The position numbers were made by a program, and so were the translations under genes. A DNA stretch of 64,000 bases from positions 62,001 through 126,000 of the forward strand of contig CAJTRM010000002.1 of NCBI GenBank assembly GCA_910578865.1. Direction: 5' to 3'. Shown in pieces: positions 50,216-58,532 of the stretch (positions are counted from its first letter, which is position 1; each line of letters starts with the position of its first letter). The DNA is from an uncultured Dorea sp. Its GTDB lineage: Bacteria; Bacillota_A; Clostridia; Lachnospirales; Lachnospiraceae. The notes under the pieces are model-generated. The model was not told the origin of the DNA and did no database searches. It saw only the letters and a program-made list of their open reading frames with translations.

Positions 50216-51524
50216 TATCCTCTTCCTCGTCTTCTCTTAATATATAAAGCCCCTGAATGATCGCAAACATAATGATCGTACTAAGAAGTGAACTTCCGCC
50301 GTAGCTGACCAGCGGGATCGTCACTCCGGTAGACGGGATAAACTTCGTTACACCGCCGATAGCCAGGAACACCTGAAATATATAGCAGGTGCCAAGGCCA
50401 AGGGCAACAAGTTTATAAAACATGTTATGAAGCTGCATGGCAATATTCAAAAACATAACATAACAGCTGACGCAGATCAAAATCATACAAAGGGCAAAAA
50501 TAAGCCCCATCTCCTCCGAAATCGCAGCAAAAATAAAATCAGATTCCGCCACAGGTATCGTCTTCGGCTCCCCCTGAAAGAGGCCCATGCCAAACCAGCT
50601 TCCCGTACCGATGGCAAACAGAGACTGCGCCACCTGATACCCGCCGTTGTCATATGCCGCAAACGGATCCTTCCATGCGACCACACGAACCCGCACATGA
50701 TTAAAAATATAATATGCGCCGACAGACGCTGCACTTCCTGCCCCGAGGCCGGCCAATATATAAAGCGGCTGCCTCGTAGCCACATACAGCATTGTAAGAT
50801 ATACCACAAAAATAATCAATGCCGCCCCCAGGTCTTTGGATGCTACAAGGATCAATACATGAAATGCTGCCAGCGCCGTCGTAACCACAATATTTTTGAA
50901 CTCCAGAGACTGTTTGAAGCTGGATGCCACAAAAAACACAAATACAATCTTCACAAGTTCCGACGGCTGAATATTGATCCCTGCAACCTCAAATCCCAGC
51001 ATAGCGCCTCCGGACACATTGCCAACCACGATCACTGCCCCAAGAGAAACGATACCTACGGCGGCATACAGGTTCCTCCATTCAGAAAACAACTTAAACT
51101 TGCGGATAATTACCGGGATCACCAGGCTTAGGCCGATAGCGGCAGCCGCGATCATGAACTGTTTCACCGCACTTGCATACTTCAGTCTTGTCAGCATGAT
51201 CATGCTGATGCAGAGCAGCATACACATATTGTTGACTACCAGTCTGGATATCTTCGGGTACACCATCGTATAAATTAAAATAGTGGCCCCAAACAGTACT
51301 ACCTGCATCGCATAAAATGCAAGCAGCTTTATATCCTCTGTCTCCAGGTACATAACCAGGAATGCAACAATATGCATCATAAACATAAGTACATTCTGTC
51401 TTCTTAACAGATACTGCTTTTTATCCGGATCCTGATAACCGAAAATACTGAAACAAAAATAAGTATACATAGTTATCAAAAGTATGATCACATATTTTGA
51501 CAATTCCACAATGATATTTACCAA
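50052..51524 (-). CDS. SEDS-family peptidoglycan polymerase (FtsW/RodA/SpoVE)
   Basis: 490 residues with about ten membrane segments. SEDS motifs include the loop DPFAAYDNGGYQVAQSL, the segment ESDFIFAAISEEMG and the signature TGVTIPLVSYGGSSL. The C-terminal 60 residues are a very basic Arg/Lys-rich tail (starting about DEEEDIERKKKERL) not usual for the family; its coding region overlaps the PBP start. Whether this is FtsW, RodA or SpoVE cannot be decided from sequence; pairing with a class B PBP and ZapA points to division or spore cortex. Confidence 0.92.
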   Translation of the reverse strand: MVNIIVELSKYVIILLITMYTYFCFSIFGYQDPDKKQYLLRRQNVLMFMMHIVAFLVMYLETEDIKLLAFYAMQVVLFGATILIYTMVYPKISRLVVNNMCMLLCISMIMLTRLKYASAVKQFMIAAAAIGLSLVIPVIIRKFKLFSEWRNLYAAVGIVSLGAVIVVGNVSGGAMLGFEVAGINIQPSELVKIVFVFFVASSFKQSLEFKNIVVTTALAAFHVLILVASKDLGAALIIFVVYLTMLYVATRQPLYILAGLGAGSAASVGAYYIFNHVRVRVVAWKDPFAAYDNGGYQVAQSLFAIGTGSWFGMGLFQGEPKTIPVAESDFIFAAISEEMGLIFALCMILICVSCYVMFLNIAMQLHNMFYKLVALGLGTCYIFQVFLAIGGVTKFIPSTGVTIPLVSYGGSSLLSTIIMFAIIQGLYILREDEEEDIERKKKERLRAKRGRQEVEARRRKAPDVQERPKRGPERRTAPGKEKARHKQRIR

Positions 51525-51532
51525 ACTCTCAC

Positions 51533-53680
51533 CTACTTTACTCCCCTTTTAAAATGACCTTTTGTGTATTCCATCTCAGGCACTCCGGCATTGTGCCCGT
51601 CCAGAAATACTTCGGAATACAGACGGACGATTTCCCTCATCTCTGCCTCCGTCTCCATCGTAAAATCAAGTCTTACATATGCCGGTCTGAGTTTTTTAAT
51701 CTCCTCGGCCTGATGAAGCAGCATCAAAGGCGCCGAATTATAAATTACATTATAGCAGTATCTGCATTCATTTTTAACTGCAAACTTTTTATGATACCGG
51801 TCTGACAGAAACAACATGCTTTGCTTCTTCGTACAACCCTTTGTATTTTTCACAATACAGTTTGCACTTATCATGACCGGCTGATACCCATATGCAATAA
51901 AGCTGGCCCCCTGAATACCGAGTCTTAGAAGCTCCCGGCTGTTTAATTCCACCGGAGCCGTAATTCCGGAAATCCTTTCCTTTTTAAGAAATGCTTTACT
52001 TCTCTGGTTAAAAGCATAGATATTATGATCAGAAAAAATCTCCTTCTGATATCCACGCCCGGAGAGCCACATATAACTCTCCCAGTTCCGGATCAGGACA
52101 CCGTCATACAGCTCTTCCATGTCCGGAGATGCCTCCTCAAACGCCTGGATTGCCTGCTCACGGAAAATAAAGGGCATTGCAAGAATAAACCTTTTTATGC
52201 GGCTCTCATTCTTCCGGCAGGAAAGGAGCTTTTTTCTGGTCTCGTCTGAAACCCTGACGGAACTGTCCACATAGACAACCGTAATCCGCTCCATATCAAT
52301 GGCCGCACGAAGCTGCGCCTCATCATTGACGAGTACACTAAGCCGGATCCTGGCCCCGGCAGGCTCAGCAGGTTCTTCTGACTTGTATGTGACTCCTTCA
52401 GCCGCTGTCTCCCTGCGGTATCCGTCGGTGATCGCCTGACGGAGCAGGCGGATTCCCTCTCTCCGCAGTTCATTCAGGGCCTGCATCGGAAGAAATATAT
52501 CCTCTGACATTGTAATATCAAGTCTTCCGAATTCAACCTCCGTTTTGCCGGTTTTATACATCTGCCTGCGGATCCGCTCTTCTGTCAGAGGCTGCCGCTG
52601 CGCTTTCTGCACGGTAGCGCCCTCGTATTTTACTTTTTTTCCATTGTATTCCAGACTTATTTTAGCACTACTTTCCGGAAAAAGTATTAATTCTCCATTA
52701 ATTTTTTCTTTTATTTTATAATCAGCAGGTACCGGACCTACATCCTCCGTGCCGGAAACCGGACGTTTAAATGAAATCATATTTTTGCCGTTGTTCTGCT
52801 CATAGTATCCTTCACAGTATCCTCTTCTTCTGTAGGCTCCTTGCAGGAGCTTCATATCTTCTCCTGACACCCGGAAATTTTCTGAACCGCCCTCATAATA
52901 CAGATCCACATATTTCCTGTATACACTGACTACAGTATACACATATTCCGGCTGCTTCATTCTTCCTTCAATCTTAAAAGAGTCAATCCCTGCGCCGATC
53001 AGACGCGGAAGCATCTCTATGGTACACAGATCCTTAAGGCTTAATATATCGGATGGTTTTCCGCCGGAAACTTCATAGGAAAGCCGGCAGGGCTGGGCGC
53101 ACTGCCCTCTGTTTCCGCTTCTTCCTCCGATCAGGCTGCTCATCAGGCACTGTCCGGAATAGCAATAACACAGGGCGCCATGGACAAAGCATTCTATCTC
53201 CAGGCCGGTACGGTCTTTCATCTGACGGATTTCCTGAAGGTTCAGTTCTCTCGCCGGCACGATCCTCTCTGCACCCTTTCCCTTAAAAAACGCCGCCCCC
53301 AATGCATTGGTCACGGTCATCTGCGTACTCACATGGACAGGAAGCCCCGGAAAATGTTCCTTCACAAAATCAAGAACCCCCAGATCCTGCACGATCACGG
53401 CGTCAACCCCACGTTCATAATAGGGCAGAAGATACTCATAGAGCTGCGCCAGCTCGTTATCTTTTAAAAGGGTATTTACCGTCATATATATTTTTCTTCC
53501 GTGTAAATGTACATAATCAATTGCCTCTAACAGCTGCTCTTCGTCCGGATTTTCTGCATAGGCTCTTGCCCCGAATCTGCTTCCCCCGATATACACAGCA
53601 TCTGCCCCTGCACATACTGCCGCCCTGAGACTCTCGCAGGATCCGGCCGGCGCTAATATTTCCACTTTTTTGCCCAACAT
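51533..53680 (-). CDS. U32-family peptidase/tRNA-hydroxylation-type protein
   Basis: 715 residues. N-terminal barrel-like U32 domain with ECFVHGALCYCYSGQCLMS and GGRSGNRGQCAQPCR. A long C-terminal extension includes KNTKGCTKK and KNECRYCYN, so extra cysteines for a metal cluster are present. Enzymes of this family are now linked to oxygen-independent hydroxylation of RNA (TrhP/RlhA) rather than only to proteolysis; which applies here is not known. Confidence 0.88.
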   Translation of the reverse strand: MLGKKVEILAPAGSCESLRAAVCAGADAVYIGGSRFGARAYAENPDEEQLLEAIDYVHLHGRKIYMTVNTLLKDNELAQLYEYLLPYYERGVDAVIVQDLGVLDFVKEHFPGLPVHVSTQMTVTNALGAAFFKGKGAERIVPARELNLQEIRQMKDRTGLEIECFVHGALCYCYSGQCLMSSLIGGRSGNRGQCAQPCRLSYEVSGGKPSDILSLKDLCTIEMLPRLIGAGIDSFKIEGRMKQPEYVYTVVSVYRKYVDLYYEGGSENFRVSGEDMKLLQGAYRRRGYCEGYYEQNNGKNMISFKRPVSGTEDVGPVPADYKIKEKINGELILFPESSAKISLEYNGKKVKYEGATVQKAQRQPLTEERIRRQMYKTGKTEVEFGRLDITMSEDIFLPMQALNELRREGIRLLRQAITDGYRRETAAEGVTYKSEEPAEPAGARIRLSVLVNDEAQLRAAIDMERITVVYVDSSVRVSDETRKKLLSCRKNESRIKRFILAMPFIFREQAIQAFEEASPDMEELYDGVLIRNWESYMWLSGRGYQKEIFSDHNIYAFNQRSKAFLKKERISGITAPVELNSRELLRLGIQGASFIAYGYQPVMISANCIVKNTKGCTKKQSMLFLSDRYHKKFAVKNECRYCYNVIYNSAPLMLLHQAEEIKKLRPAYVRLDFTMETEAEMREIVRLYSEVFLDGHNAGVPEMEYTKGHFKRGVK

Positions 53681-53721
53681 CTATTTCTCCTTATGTTAAA
53701 AAAGGCTGTCCACCGACAGCC

Positions 53722-54132
53722 TTACTTGCGCTTATTCTTCATCTCAGTCTCTAACTGAACAATTTTCATCTGAAGCTCCTTGTTGTCCTCTTTTAACTTG
53801 TCCATTGCCTTTTCCGCATTTTCAAGCTTGATCTGAACAGAAATCAACTCATGCTTCAGATCATACATGTCTTTATCTTTCTCTTCGATATCATTCTCAA
53901 GAGAACTCCCCTGCTTCTTAGCCTTAAAGTAATCATCTGCAATATTGAGTGCAAGAAGAACGCTTCTGGTCTCTGCACTCTGCTTGCGGTATCCTTCGCT
54001 GCTGGAACATTCCTCCAGCTTATGGTTCAGATAAGTAGACACCTTCTGCAGATAGTCTTCACTCTCGAATCCGCTCAAGGTAAAAACTTTACCACCTATT
54101 AGTACTTCCGTAAAATTTTTTGATGATGCCAT
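53722..54132 (-). CDS. zapA: Cell division protein ZapA
   Basis: 136 residues. N-terminal ZapA domain (VLIGGKVFTLSGFESEDYLQKVSTYLN ... ) and a C-terminal coiled coil (about 75-134) ending in KNKRK. It bundles FtsZ filaments. The start at 54132 is 5 bases after AGGAGG. It sits in the ruvAB-zapA-U32 order seen in related Clostridia. Confidence 0.92.
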   Translation of the reverse strand: MASSKNFTEVLIGGKVFTLSGFESEDYLQKVSTYLNHKLEECSSSEGYRKQSAETRSVLLALNIADDYFKAKKQGSSLENDIEEKDKDMYDLKHELISVQIKLENAEKAMDKLKEDNKELQMKIVQLETEMKNKRK

Positions 54133-54205
54133 AAAAGCCTCCTGCAACCCTTTATAGTTTCTGTAACCTATTATAAACTAAACTTCTGTAAAAAGCCAAC
54201 TGTTT

Positions 54206-55207
54206 TTATTCATTTTCACAGGAAATCCCCAAATGTACGTATGCCTTCTCGGTCACAACACGTCCTCTAGGTGTTCTCTGGATAAAACCATTTTTTAAAA
54301 GATACGGTTCGTACACATCCTCAATCGTACCGGCATCCTCGCCTATAGAGGCAGACAGCGTGTCAAGGCCTACCGGTCCGCCGCCGAATTTCTGAATGAC
54401 TGCAAGCAAAAGATCCCGGTCTGTCTGATCCAGGCCTTCTTTGTCCACATCCAGAAGATCCAGTGCATTGTTCGCCACCTCCTCTGTAATATACCCGTCG
54501 TACCTTACCTGTGCAAAGTCCCGGACTCTCTTTAACAGTCGGTTGGCAAGTCTCGGTGTTCCTCTCGATCTTCTGGCAAGCGCATCTGCCCCCTGATCGT
54601 CAATACCTACACCAAGCACCCCTGCAGATCTCAGAATAATAGTCTTAAGCTCCGGAATTGTGTAATACTCCATACGGTTCACAACACCGAACCGGTCTCT
54701 GAGCGGAGCTGTCAGCATGCCTGCTCTTGTAGTCGCTCCCACCAGCGTGAATTTCGGAAGATCCAGACGGATGGAACGGGCAGAAGCGCCTTTCCCAATC
54801 ATAATATCAATGGCATAGTCCTCCATTGCCGGATAGAGGACTTCTTCCACCTGCCGGTTCAAACGATGGATCTCATCCACAAAAAGAACATCTTTTTCCT
54901 GAAGATTATTGAGGATTGCCGCCATCTCTCCGGGTTTCTCAATGGCCGGGCCGGAAGTGACCTTTATGTTCACATTCATTTCATTGGCCATAATTCCGGC
55001 AAGCGTCGTCTTCCCAAGTCCCGGAGGTCCATAAAACAAAACATGATCCAGGGCATCCCCCCGCTCCTTTGCAGCTTCAATGTATACTTTAAGCATCTCC
55101 TTTGTTTTTTCCTGACCGATATAGTCATCCAGAAGCTGTGGACGAAGACTGTTCTCATGTTTGATATCTTCTTCCAGATTCTCTGTTGTGATAATTCGTC
55201 TGCTCAT
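54206..55207 (-). CDS. ruvB: Holliday-junction branch-migration helicase RuvB
   Basis: 333 residues. AAA+ motor of RuvAB: Walker A GPPGLGKTT, Walker B LFVDEIHRLN, sensor 1 VGATTRAGM, arginine finger region APLRDRFG and the C-terminal winged helix (about 255-330, RTPRGRVVTEKAY). The ATG at 55207 follows GGAGG; an in-frame GTG at 55222 is in the ribosome site. The resolvase partner in Firmicutes is RecU (26894-27427). Confidence 0.97.
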   Translation of the reverse strand: MSRRIITTENLEEDIKHENSLRPQLLDDYIGQEKTKEMLKVYIEAAKERGDALDHVLFYGPPGLGKTTLAGIMANEMNVNIKVTSGPAIEKPGEMAAILNNLQEKDVLFVDEIHRLNRQVEEVLYPAMEDYAIDIMIGKGASARSIRLDLPKFTLVGATTRAGMLTAPLRDRFGVVNRMEYYTIPELKTIILRSAGVLGVGIDDQGADALARRSRGTPRLANRLLKRVRDFAQVRYDGYITEEVANNALDLLDVDKEGLDQTDRDLLLAVIQKFGGGPVGLDTLSASIGEDAGTIEDVYEPYLLKNGFIQRTPRGRVVTEKAYVHLGISCENE

Positions 55208-55223
55208 GCTCCTCCACCTCACA

Positions 55224-55835
55224 TCAGAATGCGATATGTTTCAATGCTTGTTTTAGTACAGTCTCTACATCTGTACCATCCAAAATCTCAACTTTTTTTA
55301 CAGCCTTTAATGCCTCAGTGCTCCCGTAACCCAGCGCCGTCAAAGCCTGCACTGCCTCGCTCTGCACCTCACTGTAGCCGCTGCCCGTGCCGGAAACTTC
55401 CGCTCCCTGGACAGAATGCTCCAGAGCATCCTCGATCTTCAGCTTGTCCTTCAACTCAAGAATGAGTTTTTCCGCCGTTTTTTTTCCGATTCCCGGCGCG
55501 GCCGAGATGGCCTTTACATCATTGGACATCACCGCAAATCTAAGATCGTCCGGAGAAAGTACAGACAGGACCGACTGACCTCCTTTCGGCCCGATGCCAT
55601 TGACGCCGATCAGCAGTTTAAATACCCTGAGATCATCCCTGGTCAGGAAACCGAACAGCTGCATGGCATCCTCTTTCACATTCAGATAAGTATAGATGCA
55701 GACTTCCCTGCCGGCCTGCGGCAGCATACTCATAGAATGTACCGACATAAAAATTCCGTACCCTACTCCTCCCACATCCACGATCACCTTATCCTCTTCC
55801 AGAGCAATCAACTCACCCTTTATATAATGTATCAT
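55224..55835 (-). CDS. ruvA: Holliday-junction DNA-binding protein RuvA
   Basis: 203 residues. N-terminal OB fold (MIHYIKGELIALEEDKVIVD), helix-hairpin-helix core (GINGIGPKGGQSVL and APGIGKKTAEKLILELKDK) and the C-terminal RuvB-binding domain (ALTALGYGSTEALKAV). The start at 55835 has GGGAGG 5 bases upstream. No LexA box is seen directly before it; transcription probably comes from 56762-56790. Confidence 0.96.
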   Translation of the reverse strand: MIHYIKGELIALEEDKVIVDVGGVGYGIFMSVHSMSMLPQAGREVCIYTYLNVKEDAMQLFGFLTRDDLRVFKLLIGVNGIGPKGGQSVLSVLSPDDLRFAVMSNDVKAISAAPGIGKKTAEKLILELKDKLKIEDALEHSVQGAEVSGTGSGYSEVQSEAVQALTALGYGSTEALKAVKKVEILDGTDVETVLKQALKHIAF

Positions 55836-55852
55836 AATTCCTCCCAAGATTT

Positions 55853-56344
55853 TTAAAATAATACATTTGCCAGCCTTTTGAGCATCTCGTCTGCAACGAT
55901 CCCTATGAGAAGTCCTGTAAGCATCCCTGCGATCAGAAGCACGGGGATATAGTAGATTACACTGAACGTTTCCACCACAAAGGCCGCAATCATAAGCTGT
56001 CCCACATTGTGGAACACACCCCCTGCAATACTGACGCCCGCGACACTATAGCCTTCCCGGCTCTTCATGACCGCCATCACGGTCAGACTGAGCAGTCCCC
56101 CTGCCAGGCTGTAAATAATGCTGAAATAGTTGCCGAACAGGAACCCGGACAAAAGCACACGCACAACAGACAGCAAAAAGGCTTCCGAAAGGCGCAGCCT
56201 GTAAAGCGCGATCACAATCACCAGATTCGCAAGCCCAAGCTTGACCCCCGGAATTCCGACTGAAACCGGTATCAAAGTCTCGACATAACTTAAGATCATC
56301 GCCAGCGCTGTAAATACGCCAAAGTATGCAACTCTGCTCTTCAC
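55853..56344 (-). CDS. Gx transporter family / heptaprenyl diphosphate synthase component I-like membrane protein
   Basis: 163 residues with about five hydrophobic segments and the ECF/Gx-type GIPGVKLGLANLVIVIALYRL. GTG start with AGGAGG about 11 bases upstream. Members are found next to NusG-II proteins and ApbE in flavin-based extracellular electron transfer or quinone loci. The transported compound is unknown; the label component I of heptaprenyl synthase is from old annotation. Confidence 0.82.
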   Translation of the reverse strand: MKSRVAYFGVFTALAMILSYVETLIPVSVGIPGVKLGLANLVIVIALYRLRLSEAFLLSVVRVLLSGFLFGNYFSIIYSLAGGLLSLTVMAVMKSREGYSVAGVSIAGGVFHNVGQLMIAAFVVETFSVIYYIPVLLIAGMLTGLLIGIVADEMLKRLANVLF

Positions 56345-56359
56345 TTTCAGCGATCCCTC

Positions 56360-56737
56360 CTAATTCGCAACAGCATCAAACTCACTGTTCTCACTGCTGT
56401 CCACTTCTACGATTACTTTATTCGGAAGGCAGATAATGCTCTCATGGTTTTTGGATACTGGTTTTTGATGTACGCAGAGCTGATCCGGGCAGTCTGCCTC
56501 CTTCATATTTGCTTCCTGATTCCTGATCAAAAGTATATTGGATCCGTCATTGATCACAATCTCCTGATCTTCCGCAAGTGAATAAACGCCCTGGATCGTC
56601 CCGTCCACTTTTATCGTGACGCAGTTTGCACCTCGTCCGCCGATTTTCTCGTGCAGAAAAAATGCAAGTCCTGCAACGCATATGATAATGATAATAAGTA
56701 ACCAGTCTTTTTTCTTTAATTTCATAATAATTTTCAT
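56360..56737 (-). CDS. NusG domain II-containing exported protein
   Basis: 125 residues: short basic start, one hydrophobic segment (about 10-28) and a NusG-II beta domain (about 40-120) with CPDQLCVHQKP and IICLPNKVIVEV; the two Cys of CPDQLC and the later Cys may form a redox site or disulfide. No relation to transcription elongation is implied by the name. First gene of the NusG-II/Gx/ruvAB operon. Confidence 0.85.
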   Translation of the reverse strand: MKIIMKLKKKDWLLIIIIICVAGLAFFLHEKIGGRGANCVTIKVDGTIQGVYSLAEDQEIVINDGSNILLIRNQEANMKEADCPDQLCVHQKPVSKNHESIICLPNKVIVEVDSSENSEFDAVAN

Positions 56738-56761
56738 GTTTGCTCTACCTCTCTGCGTTCT

Positions 56762-56790
56762 ATTCTAACACAAGAAATCTTTCCGTGCAA
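56762..56790 (-). promoter_or_regulatory. Promoter of the NusG-II/Gx/ruvAB operon
   Basis: Minus strand TTGCAC (56790-56785), 17 bases, TAGAAT (56767-56762). The -35 lies in the left arm of the palindrome at 56786-56807. Confidence 0.75.
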
Positions 56791-56807
56791 TCACATGTTC
56801 GATTGCA
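56786..56807. promoter_or_regulatory. Symmetric operator shared by divergent promoters
   Basis: TGCAATC (56786-56792), 8 bases, GATTGCA (56801-56807): a perfect inverted repeat. Each arm contains most of the -35 hexamer of one of the two divergent promoters. The core CAATC-ACAT-GTTCG (56788-56801) also has one perfect LexA half-site. Confidence 0.65.
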
Positions 56808-56830
56808 TATCTTAATTTTCATGGTATAAT
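56803..56830 (+). promoter_or_regulatory. apbE promoter
   Basis: TTGCAT (56803-56808), 16 bases, TATAAT (56825-56830) with a TG extension, overlapping the right arm of the shared palindrome. Confidence 0.8.
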
Positions 56831-56893
56831 GTGCATAAGAGTGAATCTGCACACAGACCGCACTCTATTATTCTATAATTAAGAGGTGTTTTT

Positions 56894-57892
56894 ATGAGAT
56901 ATAAAAGAATCCTTGCGGCCATCGTAGCCGTCGCATTATTATCAGGTTTAAGCGGCTGTTCCGCACTGTCTAAAAAACGGGATCTGACCTATTCAGACAC
57001 TCTGTTTGATACCGTAATAAAAGTAGAGATCCTGGATTATTCTGACGAAGAGGTCATCAAAGGATGTGAAGACATCTGCAAGAAATATGACGCCATGTTT
57101 TCAAAAACCAATGAAAACAGCGAGATATCCAAGATCAATCAGGCAGCCGGGCAGCCGGTTGAAGTTTCTGACGACATGATCACAATCATTAAAAAAGGGC
57201 TGTATTACAGCCGGCTGTCCCAGGGAGCTTTTGATATTACAATAGGTTCCGTGTCAAACCTGTGGGATTTTAAATCTGAGGAGCCTGTAATTCCTGCAGC
57301 TGATGCGGTTGCCGCCGCCAAAAACCATGTAAATTTCCAGAACATTATACTGAAAAACAATACGGTTACCTTGACAGATCCGAACACACAGCTTGATGTA
57401 GGAGCAATTGCCAAAGGTTATATTGCCGACCGCCTGAAAGATTATCTGAAAGAAAACGGCGTGAAGCATGCAGTAATCAATCTTGGCGGCAATGTGCTGA
57501 CTCTGGGGACAAAGGCTGACGGCTCCGATTATAATATTGCCATACAGAAACCTTTTGACAAAAGCGGAGAAGCAATTGCTTCCGTAAAGATCTCAGACAA
57601 ATCTGTGGTTACCACCGGAAACTACCAGCGTTATTTTGAGAAGGACGGAAAAATCTATCATCATGTGCTGGATCCTAAAACAGGAATGCCATGTGAAACA
57701 GACCTGTACAGCGTTTCGATCATAACGGTTTCTTCTCTGACTGCCGACGCATTGAGCACAGTATGTTTCCTGAAAGGATATCAGGAGGCTCTTGCCCTTG
57801 TCAACCAGTTAAACAATGTAGATGCAGTATTCGTGACATCGGACAATAAAGTGCATTATTCTGCTAATTTCCTGAAAAAACATCCTTATTAA
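56894..57892 (+). CDS. apbE: FAD:protein FMN transferase ApbE (lipoprotein)
   Basis: 332 residues. Signal peptide with lipobox LSGC (Cys22), so it is anchored outside the membrane. ApbE motifs VGAIAKGYIADRL, NLGGNVLTLG and YHHVLDPKTGMP are intact. It attaches FMN to threonine of target flavoproteins such as Rnf or extracellular reductases; no target gene is in this window. Divergent from the NusG-II/Gx genes and followed by a strong terminator. Confidence 0.95.
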   Translation: MRYKRILAAIVAVALLSGLSGCSALSKKRDLTYSDTLFDTVIKVEILDYSDEEVIKGCEDICKKYDAMFSKTNENSEISKINQAAGQPVEVSDDMITIIKKGLYYSRLSQGAFDITIGSVSNLWDFKSEEPVIPAADAVAAAKNHVNFQNIILKNNTVTLTDPNTQLDVGAIAKGYIADRLKDYLKENGVKHAVINLGGNVLTLGTKADGSDYNIAIQKPFDKSGEAIASVKISDKSVVTTGNYQRYFEKDGKIYHHVLDPKTGMPCETDLYSVSIITVSSLTADALSTVCFLKGYQEALALVNQLNNVDAVFVTSDNKVHYSANFLKKHPY

Positions 57893-57897
57893 GAAAA

Positions 57898-57948
57898 ATC
57901 CCCCGCAGGATCCGTATGGCGCTGCATACAGTTTCCTGCGGGGATTTT
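57898..57948. terminator. Bidirectional terminator between apbE and the Gln/Tyr-rich gene
   Basis: ATCCCC(C)GCAGGA pairs with TCCTGCGGGGAT, one bulge, enclosing an inner GTATG/CATAC stem. Followed by TTTTATT on the plus strand and TTTTTC on the minus strand. It serves convergent genes. Confidence 0.88.
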
Positions 57949-57960
57949 ATTGCCTGATAT

Positions 57961-58509
57961 CTAATAATAGTAATAATAATCCATCCCGATTACACAGGTT
58001 ATCATAAATATCATAACATAAATAACAAGAAATCCGCCCATTACAATCAGCATTGCCCTGGAGTAATTCCTGCGGTTGATATTTCCGCGGCTGCCAAATG
58101 CCCATACAAAATAAAGGATTACTCCTGCACACGGAAGCAGTACCGCCAGAATTGTAAGCAGCCAGTCTCCCATTGACATAGGGCTTGTATCCATCTGCCG
58201 GACGTCATAATTGTGATAATACTGCTGCTGATAGGCCGCACGATATTGCTCCTGGTATTGCCGGGACTGCTGATCCGGTTGATCCTGGAACTGCTGACTA
58301 TACTGATAATTCGTATTCTCGAACTGCCGGCTCTTCCGATACCCATCATCCCGGGGCTGTTGATTCTGCTGATAGCCGCCGTCCTGAAACTGTTGTTCTT
58401 CATAACATTTTACCCCCTCATTGGGATCTGTATAGCCAGAACATTCTGTCTGCTCCTGAAACGGTGTTTCTGTAATTTCTTCCACATTTTTTTCCATATT
58501 ATTTTCCAT
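57961..58509 (-). CDS. Gln/Tyr-rich membrane protein, unknown
   Basis: 182 residues. Residues about 40-105 are low-complexity and rich in Gln, Tyr, Asp and Arg (QQFQDQPDQQSRQYQEQYR); two hydrophobic segments follow (about 113-135 and 150-175). The protein ends in MDYYYYY. It resembles small proteins with disordered prion-like cytoplasmic tails. Last gene before the bidirectional terminator. Confidence 0.72.
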   Translation of the reverse strand: MENNMEKNVEEITETPFQEQTECSGYTDPNEGVKCYEEQQFQDGGYQQNQQPRDDGYRKSRQFENTNYQYSQQFQDQPDQQSRQYQEQYRAAYQQQYYHNYDVRQMDTSPMSMGDWLLTILAVLLPCAGVILYFVWAFGSRGNINRRNYSRAMLIVMGGFLVIYVMIFMITCVIGMDYYYYY

Positions 58510-58532
58510 TTCTGCAGCTCCCTTCCAAAGTT

